DNA of 64,000 nucleotides. It comes from Typha latifolia. Taxonomy: Eukaryota; Streptophyta; Magnoliopsida; Poales; Typhaceae. Below, piece by piece: positions 51,319-61,808 of the stretch (position 1 is its first letter; every line of letters starts with the position of its first letter). A model generated the notes under the pieces. It saw only the letters and a list, made by a program, of their open reading frames with translations, was not told where the DNA came from and ran no database searches. Location of the stretch: contig CM034109.1 in NCBI GenBank assembly GCA_019914945.1, positions 8,796,479-8,860,478 of the forward strand. The letters are read 5' to 3'. A program made the position numbers and the translations under genes.

Positions 51319-54300
51319 TTGGCAAATATAATGCATCTTTATGGTAGGTTTAGAAGTCTCATATTGTATTATTTTTGAAGGATTTCTTCTGCATTATTAT
51401 CACTTGTTTTTTTTTAATAAAAAAAACAACGTAATTGTCACTAAAATATTTTGACTCTTTTTCACTTTTAATAAAATATTTCGAACAAATTATTTTTTAA
51501 AGTAAATAAATGGATATAAATAATCAAAATACACTTCTTTCAGAGTATAAAAATATTTATCACTGTTTTTCTTCGGACATACAATACGGTGTGACATTAG
51601 ATAATTTTAGATTAATTTTAAATAGTTTAAATAACAAGTAAATAGTTTTGTTTTAACTATGACTAATTAGATTTAACGAATATAGTGATATTTTTTAAAA
51701 GAGCTAAATATTAATTATGATATTTTGAAGAAATATAATGGCAACTATGATTTGTTTAAAAGTTTTCAGCGACATTTTATTTTTATTAAAATCCCTATTT
51801 TGAAACCAAATTAAAATGCAAATATGAATTCAGACGAAACAATAATGATCACATTATTTTTCTGGACCTAATCCACATAGTTAAACTCCAAATAATTAGG
51901 ATTAATGACATTGTAGAATTGGTTGGTGCCGAGCAATCCAGCAACACCTGGATATCTTCGGCAAATTATTCGTTAAGAGGTATGATTGGAATTAATCATG
52001 ATCGGGTTGGACGGGTTTCGTGCAACTCCCAACTCCAAAAGCAAGCAAATCGTGTCACGTTACCACCTCAACCGGCCAATTAATTAAGGCGAGGCTTCAT
52101 ATGCTAATGGTGTATTAAATGTTAATCGATAGTCCAAATAACGTGGACCCCACAACCATCCGTACGCCACAGTATCTGATGGACTGTTACGACGTGGCAA
52201 AACCCTAGCCCTGCTCTCTACTACCCTGGGACATCTTATTCCGTGCCCCTTGTCGTATCATTTCCAAGGTCCATGTAGACATAGTTCGAGGGGGGGTGAA
52301 AATATAATTAATGCTACAAAATTATATATATTATCAATCCTAAATAAATTGAACCTAGAACCTAAGCTTTATAACGAAGCTCTCTTCTCGCCTTATCTCT
52401 CAAAGGAGATCGAGAGAGATGAATTGTCTTACAAGCAGGAGGGAGTGGGACTCCCCCTAAACGATCTCCTAAAGGGTCTTGGAGATTGTCCTTTACATGA
52501 AAAGGCTTTTTCTTGTCAATACCTTTACCGGCATTAATTCAAAGTGAATGGCGGTTCTCTGCCTCGCTCGCCTCCTATACATGAAAAGTTTTGGAATACT
52601 CCTTCGTAAACCCTCTTCCTATGTTCAGGCTCGCTCGTGAATCGATCTAATGGGCTTAGCCCACACCTCCCTCTGAGAAGGAAAAAAAGGTAACATAAGC
52701 TTCATAACTGCAATAATATTTAACAACACTGTGCTATTACCTTGGTAGCAAAACTTAAAAAACTCTGGTTACTATCCTTATCTCATCTGTTAAGTAGTTA
52801 TGTCGTAAGCTTAAGAGCTTGATTCAAACAAAAGAACAAATTGTTGTTCAACTAGGTCTAGTTGTCTGACCGCAGATACGACGTAATTTTGATAGCTCTG
52901 TCCAAAATTAACGATTCCGACTCAAATGGATTTGTTTCTATAGGAAGGCTGAAGCAGCTTTTGCATCCATAAACAGAATACATTTAGTTTACACTATCAT
53001 AATCTCGATAAAACCTTCCACGTATATACCCTCTCTAGTTCATAGCATCTTGGAAACTAGTTGCTTCACAAATAAAATAGTAAGCCTCATTCACTCGTGA
53101 AATATAATAGCATCCTTTTAAAATAAGCCTACTTATTCTAATATTATTATTAATTTTTCTAGTACGCTAATTCATCGTTCTCTTTCCTCTTTTCTATACA
53201 ATTTTTAAAAATTAATTTAGTAAAAAATTCAAAATTACTATTTTGCCCCTATATAGCATATATCAAGAAGCATTTACCTGGTATATAAACCAGAATGACG
53301 TACACATTGATATATAAAATATACACATTACAAACAAAATGTATGTACTACGAAGTCAAAGTAGCCTTTATTTGCAAAGAACATATGTTTTGGTCCATAT
53401 TTGCTAATGCTATTATGAAATGGAATTATTCTGCAAGTCATTCGGCTATTATATGGTATCCTAATTGTTAAATCATCTCAAAAATTGGAGAACTCGTCAG
53501 GAAAATTAGCATGTCATCAGTCATAAAATTTGTCAGTTCAGTTCAAGGCAGAGCAATTTATATATATAGCTTGCAGTATATAAACCTGAGAGCAATTGTT
53601 ATTGTCGGAAACAACTCATCATTAGATAAGGTTGCTTAGCAATATCGCAAAGCTTTCTGTGTTCATGATATTATAGAGATAAGAACTTTCACCAAATATC
53701 ATGCAATATGTAAGATAGAAGCAAGAGTTGGGAACATCAGATCTCAATAGCACAAAAATCTAAAGCTCACCATGGACCTCTGAGAGCTAGGTTTGTTGAA
53801 TAAAGCATGCCTACATCCATCATATATCCATGCACTATAATATATTTCCCATGCAACTTGAACCTAGCATGTAACAACATCAAAGATGCACAGCCACACA
53901 ACCATGGGCCACGAAATAATGTTGTATATTAATGCCCACTATCTCAAATACTTCAGTTTAGCGGACAGATTAGTCATAACCAATAATCAAACAAACAAAA
54001 CTATTTGCATAGGTTCTATTTACATCATTGAAAGTCATTTCTATCACTATATATAATGCAAACATATAGCGCATGGCTGGAGCCTGAAATAGGCTGAGAG
54101 ATGATCTGGAAGGAGCTATAAGAACTAAGACACTACAAGTGGAGGTAAGAGCAACCAACAGAAAAGTAGAAAGCCATAGAGTAGGGCAAAGATCTGTCAA
54201 AACTCTGGAATAAATTGCTAAAAGTATAACAAGGGAGATCTTGGAAGGAAGGCTCTGAACATCAGCTACCTTTCAAGAAAGGTTATAAAGTACTACAGAA

Positions 54301-57300
54301 TTAAATCGGGGACAACAGAAAATTCAAAATTTGTCTAAATGATTCTGAAACACCATATTCCAATGCTTTAGATCTCCTCAACTATTACAGATTAACTTCT
54401 AGGGTTTTAGCTAAAGAATGTGCTTCCTGAAGATTGAATAAAAGGATAAATCACAAAAAATAACTTTAAAAGCTCAAGTTTCTATCTAATGTTTTATCTG
54501 TGGTTAATCTTAGTAAAAAATTGCGACTTTTAAGTTTCAATAAAATAAGGGCCGCGGCCTGTTTGTCAAAGAAAAAAGCGTGAGTTTCTGAATTCTCGGC
54601 AACACCAAAGTATTTCACAGCAGTTTTAAGTAAAGTAGAGAACATTTAGCTATGCTGAAAAAACTGGTCACCTGAGGAAGCATCCTTGTGACATTGATAT
54701 TACTATAGCATTGTACAGAAGTAATTGCTGCATAGCTGGAAATAACTGAAGGATTCACTATTCAGTAGAAGCAAGGAAATCAAATATATACAGTAACAAT
54801 GAGACTCCAAGGATACATATCAAATGGGCAGGGCTCGCATTATTCCACTTATCAGGTCATTTTAATGGAAAAGTCCAATTGCATTTAAAATACATATATT
54901 CTTTAGCTTATCAACAATCTTGAATTCTAAAAGTATGACAGAAAAGACACAGAAAAATCTATTTTGATTTTCACACAAAAGTGACAAAAGAATGATATAA
55001 AATGAAGGCATCTAAGCATTGCAGTAAATTCAAATCAATTATGCCATCTTATATTCTTCAAAGAGATAGAAACAATCCAACCATTTAACTCTTGAAAGAT
55101 AAATCCTACTAGCATAAGATTTCAACATTTTTTTCATAATTTTTCTGTACAGATAGACAGAAAAAGAATCCATCTGGAAAAAGCCATCTCTTTCTCCCCA
55201 ATGAATCAGAATTTCAAATGCTTTTGTTGTAAAAGATCAGTTTGTTCCTTTTCCTCTGACAGATGGTGAGAACTTCGTGTGTGTTCAAACTCCACTACGA
55301 GGTTCATCAGGGTCAAAATGTTATTTAAAAAACACAATCAAGAAGAACACATGACTGATATATTCAAGATAATTAAGTACTAACAAAGGTCGTCTAAAAT
55401 CCAATAATCCCAAATATGTCAGCCATTTGAACTGGTATTGACCATGAAAAAGCAAGAGCCATCCTAGCAAAATGAAACATTACAGTAGCTAGAGAGGCTA
55501 AAGAAATCTGCAAAGAACAGTAAATTAAATGAGATCACTGAGACGAACCATTCATGAATGAGAATTGAATTATTTACGTCCACGAAGAAAGACAGGGCAT
55601 ACCAGTTTCCGAATATGAAATATCAACCCTATCCATTATGTATGTATTTGTCCATTTGACATATCTAAGCTTGGTCGGTCGTATTGTTATTGATTCCTCT
55701 CACTTATTGAACGATGTTTTCCATATGTATAGTGAGTCATACTTTTGCTTTATGTAGCATATCAGGCATTCCTTATTTCCTAATTCATTTTTTTCCTGGT
55801 TGAGGACTACTTAAGTGGGCATGAGTCTAACTCTTTGATTAGATACAGAACTGCAACTAGACCTTAAAGAGAATTGCTGGACAGCATTCTACAACCACAA
55901 GTACATGTAAGTAGCATAAGCTTGCTGGTAGTTATTCCTTTGTAAATATATCAATCTGGTTATGTAAACTTATGTGACTGATATGTCACATATTCTTGAT
56001 GGTCTGCCAAGGAAGACATGGGCCTTACCCTAGATATAGTTTTAACAAATTAATTATGTACAGTTCAAGGTTACTATTTATGTTTTAAAAGATGATTCCA
56101 ATAGATTGAGGACCCTCAGGTTGGAAGACATGTGCTGCACATGGAAAAACACATTGGCACGTGGGGTTAACAGGTTGGTAACAAAATAATTCTGATTTTG
56201 GATAGTCCTAAGACACTATTATGATGAGAAAGCATGAATAGAAGTATAGAACAAATTCACATAATTGGTTTGAGACCGTCACAAATCACAATAATATCCC
56301 TTTACTCTTCTGTTTCCATTCATATGGCTTTTCTTTGGTAATTATCTTAAGCTTGTCAATTATTTGACACATGACTATGTGGCATGTACCATATAGCTAA
56401 TAGCTTTGCATGATCCCATGGTAATCTAATCAAAATAAAGTCTCTATGGTACGATAACCAAACTCCAAATAAATAATTATGTGGGGCTAATCAGTAGAAC
56501 AAATAGAGAACCTTCTAAGATTTTGGGGACCATCTAGTCCAATCATTACTGCCTAGTCACCCGTCAGACATCTCCACTGCACCAAATTGCACTATACCAT
56601 TTGTTGGTTTGTCAAGCCATAAGCATGGACAAGTTTTTTCTGAATCCACACAAAGCAACAGTGTAACTCCTAATATCTTTGCTACTTCAGAAAGGAATGG
56701 AACCATATTTTAATTAGAAAAAAGATTCAGATAACTTTCTTAAAGTGTTGAAGAAAAGATAAACAAAGCATAGTCATAGATGAATGCTTACCTATTGTGC
56801 AAACTGCAAAGGTCATATTATAACTATTATAAGGAACATGAAAGGAATGATCTGAAAAGTAACAGGTTAGATATATCAAACTCATATAGGAAGTCTGTGT
56901 ATCAAGAACTAATCCCAGTACAATTCTATTTGGTAATTTGGTAAGCCATTGGATAATATTAATTAAAAACATATTATGATCTGTATAAAGAGAGAACACC
57001 TCTTCCTTTATACCCTAAGAGGAGAAAAATAAAGCGTACAAACAGCTATCAAGTGTTAACATTTGTAAGATTGAAGTTAAAAAATCAACAAGAACAATAT
57101 GATCACAACCATACAGGTGACTTAAAACGTTTTCTCGCAGGAAAATGCAGCTCTATTGGATTCAAGGCAAGTGTAAATCTCTACTTGGTGCTCATACTTC
57201 ATAGAAATCTAAAAGGAACGACATAGTAAGAAACCTTTAATTTAATGCATAATAATTGAGAGGGAACAAAAAAAAAATTCAAAATTCAGAGGAACTGCCA

Positions 57301-57540
57301 AACTTATCCCATCATAAATTGAACTACATAAATTACCCTTTTGCAAGTTCTCCAGTTTATGAGCAATACAATACTGAGGTCTGAGCATGACATAATAATA
57401 TATGAAAGACGCAGCCAACAAGAAACAGGCAGTAGTTCAGCCAATTGGACAGACAAGGGAAAGAAGCAAGAATTAACAGCTATCTCAACAAGCCAGCTGC
57501 AATGAAAAAGGTATAGTACCAGGAATCTCCGCCGGGGTTT

Positions 57541-58514
57541 TCACCCAAGACTAGGCAGCATCTGAATAGGATCTATAAGTTGCGCCTGCTGCTGCTGTTG
57601 TTGTACTTCGACGGTTCCGGCCGTCGACGCCACCGTGGGTCCACCCTTGTTCTCCACGAGTCGCCACATATACCAAGCCCCGACCGACCTATACGGCCTC
57701 CACCGCTCGCAGAGCTGCTCCATCTGCGACGGCCGCGGCACGTCCTCGAGCCCATAAAGAAGCTGCACGCCTTTCCGGACACCGAGGTCACCGACGGGGA
57801 GCACATCGGGGCGGTGCAAAGAGAAGATCATGAACATATGGACGGACCAGGCGCCGATCCCCTTCACCATGGTGAGCATGGAGAAGAGGGATCGATCGTC
57901 CATGGCGACAATGGAGCCGTCGGAGAGGATCCCGGTATGGTACTTGCGGGCGAGGTCGTGGAGGTACCCGGCCTTGCGGCCGGAGACACCGATCTGGCGG
58001 AGCTGGTGGGGGGAGAGGGCGAGGACGGCCTCGGGGACGACGCCGGCCTCGCCGCCGCAGAGGGAGAGGAAGCGGGCATAGATGGAGGCGGCGGCCTTGA
58101 AGGCGAGCTGCTGGTACAGGATACTGCGAGCGAGGCAATGGAACGGAGGCTGGAAGCACTGGAAGGTAGGGGGCTCGTGGACGTCGATGACAGCGGAGAG
58201 GTGGGGGTCGACGGCGCGTAGGTGGCGGAGGGCGGCGGCTACCTCGCCGTCAGCGGACAGGGGGCGACCGACGGCGACGAGGCGGTTGCTGGTGGCGGGC
58301 TTCTTGGAGGAGGGATCGGAGGAGGAGGAGAGCTTGCGGATCTTTTTAGGGCGGAAGGGGAGCTTGGAAGAGGGGGGGTTGGCTACACAAAGGTCTTTTG
58401 GGGAAGAAGGGGAAGGAGGGTTGGGAGTTGGGGTGGGAGCGGGGAGGAGGAAGGAGGAGGGGAGAGAGATTGGGTAGTGGAGGAAGGGGTTTGGGAGAGG
58501 GTTTGTTCCCCCAT
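57541..58514 (-). CDS. HhH-GPD alkylbase (3-methyladenine) DNA glycosylase, frame break in N-terminal tail
   Basis: Base-excision repair enzyme of the AlkA/Mag type, expected in the nucleus, removing alkylated purines. The catalytic frame is open without introns from at least 58440 to the stop at 57541 (300 codons). It contains LPFRPKKIRKLS, then a DNA-glycosylase fold with FHCLARSILYQQLAFKAAAS, ALSPHQLRQIGVSGRKAGYL and the helix-hairpin-helix LTMVKGIGAWSVHMFMIFSL. The catalytic Asp is in LPVGDLGVRKG, followed by a C-terminal Gln run. The plausible start, MGEQTLSQTPSS at 58514 (or an earlier ATG at 58610), lies in another frame that stops near 58383. No ATG precedes the fold in the catalytic frame until 57903. 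The distance from 58514 to the stop is 974 bases, one short of a multiple of three. Either one base is missing in the C-rich tail, or the start or splicing is unusual. GGCCCA elements lie upstream. Confidence 0.85.
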
Positions 58515-58789
58515 GGAGGAGGAGGAGGGAGAGAGGAGGTGGAGGAGGTGGGTTTGGGTCTGGGTGTGGGCAAGGGGTTGGGGGAAGAGGGGATGATGAT
58601 GATGGGTCATGCCTGGGGAAAGAGAGAGAGAGACGGAGAGAGAAAGAGAGAGTGATTTAAAATAAAAAATAAAAGAATACAATAATTGGAGCTAGTTTTC
58701 CCCTTCGTGGGCTCTTCTTTTTATTTTTACTTTTTACCGTGTTTATATTAACAGGTTTTATCTCCAAGTTACTAAGTCATAGGATGGGT

Positions 58790-58843
58790 TTGGCCCATTA
58801 ATTAAGAAGCCCGTGTTTATTAAAATCTCAAGTTTGGCCCATA
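58790..58843 (-). promoter_or_regulatory. Pair of GGCCCA (site II-type) elements upstream of the glycosylase gene
   Basis: TTTGGCCCAT occurs at about 58790-58798 and again at 58833-58842, 43 bases apart. TGGGCC-type site II elements are common in promoters of plant genes active in dividing cells, which would suit a DNA-repair gene. Function is inferred. Confidence 0.45.
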
Positions 58844-60094
58844 CCAGCCTAAAGCAATCCAGGTGATATGAGCTTTGTTCACGTCCAACTCTCGAAATTA
58901 AATTTATCAAACTCCAACATGAGCTTAGCTGGAAAAAAAATAAGCTAAAACCTTATCCCGTGTTCAGCTCGAATATGATTCGAACCAACTCATGTTCGAC
59001 TCGATTTGGCTTAACGAGGTAAGTCTGGCTCTTTCAGAAGACAACTCATTTAGTCCATTTAGAGCTTAACTAGCTTTATCATAAATAATTGAACGAGTAA
59101 GAGATACTATAGAACTCACAAGTCATAATACTATCATATTATAAATAAGTTAAAAAATAAATAATAGCTAAAAATTGAGAGCCATTAGCAATTTAATAAA
59201 TAGATTACTTATTCATTAGTTATCAAATTTCTTGTCCTATGTTTCAGATCAAGTAGTTTAAGGGAGCCCATTGGAGTTAAAATTTTGAGAATGTATCTCT
59301 TCTTTTCCACCCCTTAGCTTAGCTGTAGGAGTTAAATTTTTGTTATATTACAAATAGAAGAGAATTTTATTACATTTGGCGCTTAATAAAAAAAAGGGAA
59401 TCGTCCTCTAGCACTTGTTTCTATTCCTGGGCTTTGTTTTTCCACGTGTCATATTTCTGCATCCTATATTTTGAGCGCAAGGTAAAATGCTCGGCCGAAA
59501 CGGCTCTAATTCTCCAACCACCTTTCATTTACCTAGCTTATACTAGTCTGTGCTTGCCAACGTATGTATTTATTTGAATACAAATGTTATACTTTTTTTG
59601 TGGTACTAGAGTATAGTAAGTTTTTCTTTCTTTAATTTGTGTTCTTTTATATTTATTTTTTTGTCTTTCTGGATTCTTCGGGTCATATTTTGAATTGTTG
59701 GGCTAATGCCGAACTTGAGATTCTTTGCTCTCGAAATTTTTTTAAACCGTCCTTTGTTTTACTATTGTGTTGTGCCTCCGGGTTTTGATCATTTAGATTA
59801 AATTATAATATTATCTATTATAGGTCAAGTGTATTACTTGTGTCAAAGAGTCATCGTTCTATTTTTTTCTAATCCTTTATGTATCATGCATTCTTGTTGG
59901 AATCCATAAACGTTAAAAGATTATCTTAATCTACGAGTATTTTCTCAAAAAATAAAAGACCTAACAAATTTAGATAGAATAACGAGGCCAATTAGATAGC
60001 AATAACTACAATAATCTATACATCCTCATCCTGTCTATCCCTTTTTAGTCTCAAACCCACTCCAACAATATGGCTTGTCTCTTTTTGGTTTTGT

Positions 60095-60095
<1 letters not shown>

Positions 60096-60135
<40 letters not shown>
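60096..60135. repeat. (TC)n microsatellite
   Basis: About 20 uninterrupted TC units in non-coding AT-rich DNA. Confidence 0.9.
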
Positions 60136-60137
<2 letters not shown>

Positions 60138-61737
60138 TTATCAAAGTCACTAGATATTGTGTTTGTAAAGAAAAGACTAATTAATCGACCTCTGGATCTA
60201 ATCTGTACCTTTGAATCTCATTAGCCTATTGGGACGATCTGACGATCACGTAATAATACAATCTATAGATTTTAATGGCGATTAAGTCAATTGAATTATA
60301 TACACATGCATTTAAATGATTAGCATAATAATTGCTACAAGATTTGGACGGCTCTTTTTAATTTCACACGTGGAAATAAAAAAAACCCCATCGAGTGTTC
60401 ATTGTTTTTGACTGTCCAGCTAACGCCGTTTAATCATTAAAGTTTGTCGTGTGAGAAAGGAATAGGGATAATTAAATTTACATCTAAACTCTACCTTACA
60501 CCTCTTTTATTTATTTTAACGACATCTTTAACCAATCATTCTATTTCTTAAGTGGTAATTATATTTAGATCCTCTTAAACTATTATTATTATTCTCTCTA
60601 AAATATAAAAGTAAACATATTATATAGCAGCTATTCACTTGATTTGCGAGTGATATGTTTCAGATTTGTTTGATAATATAACAAAAAGATATAATAGTAA
60701 TCAATAATAATGTAAATAATATTAATGTTTATCGTTGTTGAACTACCAGTCAAAACCATTAGCTATGGAAATGGGAAAAAGCATCTGCATCTGCACTGCT
60801 GGATTTTGTATCTATTCTCCGCCTATCAAATTCATCAATTATGCATCGAATAATATTGATATCTCATCATGAGTTTTCTGGCAAAAAGATAGACTAGAAC
60901 TAAATCACTCCCTATTACTCCGAGATTTGGACGCATGACTTTTAAGTCTCGCTTATCTAATCAAATACACCAAGCCAAAATACTCTAATCTAATACTCTA
61001 AGAGAAGTGAAAGAATTTTTGCTTAATTATTACTGAAAGCTTTGAAATTATTATGAGTGCCACTACATTCTTTACGATGGCTAAATATTTTTAATTTAAA
61101 ATATAAAATATTAATAAAATATATTTTATGTTGTATAAAATAAGATACGTTTGAATAGTTCTTAAATTATTAGATGTATTTAACATTTTAAAGGAGCACA
61201 ATAATTTTAATAGCGGTTATGTTAAAGAATGTAATTATAAATTATAATATTTTTTTTTAAAAAAATTGGTGATAAAATCAAGACTCTTGGTCCACTTTAA
61301 CTCCAATTATTAGAGCAAAAAGTCTCTCCCCTTTGTATGGATGCTGTATATATAGAATACCCGTACTGAGTACGCGCACTTAGCGCTACTCTTAAAACTA
61401 ATTGTAATATTTAACACTTGTCTTAAATCTGTTATAGTACTACTAATAAAAGATGAGTTGGTCTTAGATCGATCCATCGTCTATTAAAACAAAAAAAAAA
61501 AACTAATTCAGATGGATTAATTTTAATTATTTACGAACAGAACAGATCCAATAGAATCCCTAGCTTAATTTATGTTATCCATCTGTCCATGCACACGCGC
61601 GCCGCGTGCGACCAAAGAGGACAACTGAAACCTTCAGTTTTTATCCAGCTCATCACCAACAGTGGGCTCCACCTTCCTTTGTGCATCCTGCCATCTCTCC
61701 TCCTTTTTGGTCTTTATCCTCTCGTCTTCCTCTCCTA

Positions 61738-61767
61738 CTCCTCCTCCTCCTCCTCCTCCTCCTCCTC
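61738..61767. repeat. (CTC)n microsatellite in the leader of the sugar-transporter gene
   Basis: Nine to ten CTC units lie 40-70 bases before the ATG at 61809, probably in the 5' UTR. Confidence 0.85.
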
Positions 61768-61808
61768 TCACTCTTTGATCCAATTGGAAGGGAAATAGAG
61801 AAGAAAAA

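Larger units (their letters stand above)
49540..57540. other. Eight-kilobase region without a supported gene
   Basis: 49.54-50.0 kb is the ZF-HD 3' UTR with CT and ACT repeats. 50.9-51.15 and 52.03-52.25 kb contain related blocks with ACGTGGC motifs. A long (AT)n is at 51274-51315. 52.3-52.7 kb has sequence of transposon-like character with no recognised protein. 53.2-57.5 kb looks like intron or non-coding transcript: moderate AT content, few long frames, and no domain match. I found no exon chain with splice continuity on either strand. Confidence 0.5.
58515..61808. other. Intergenic region between the divergent glycosylase and sugar-transporter genes
   Basis: The two genes point away from each other. 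58.5-58.85 kb is the glycosylase leader/promoter, with a GA run near 58620-58652 and two GGCCCA sites. 58.9-59.06 kb has AGCTCGA-type motifs seen in plant repeats. 59.1-61.5 kb is AT-rich with (TC)n at 60096-60135 and no supported gene. 61.55-61.8 kb is the transporter's leader with a CTC repeat. Confidence 0.6.

Noticed and set aside
52250..52537. 95-codon plus-strand frame
   Set aside because: No domain. It lies in sequence resembling a transposon remnant and has no conserved features or splice context.
57580..58655. Several plus-strand frames of 80-210 codons opposite the glycosylase
   Set aside because: Antisense shadows rich in Gly/Glu/Arg. The minus strand encodes a clear HhH-GPD domain.
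58965..58992. GATTCGAACC resembling a tRNA B-box on the minus strand
   Set aside because: No acceptor stem or A-box at the required distance; surrounding AGCTCGA motifs fit a repeat instead. No tRNA gene could be supported anywhere in the window.
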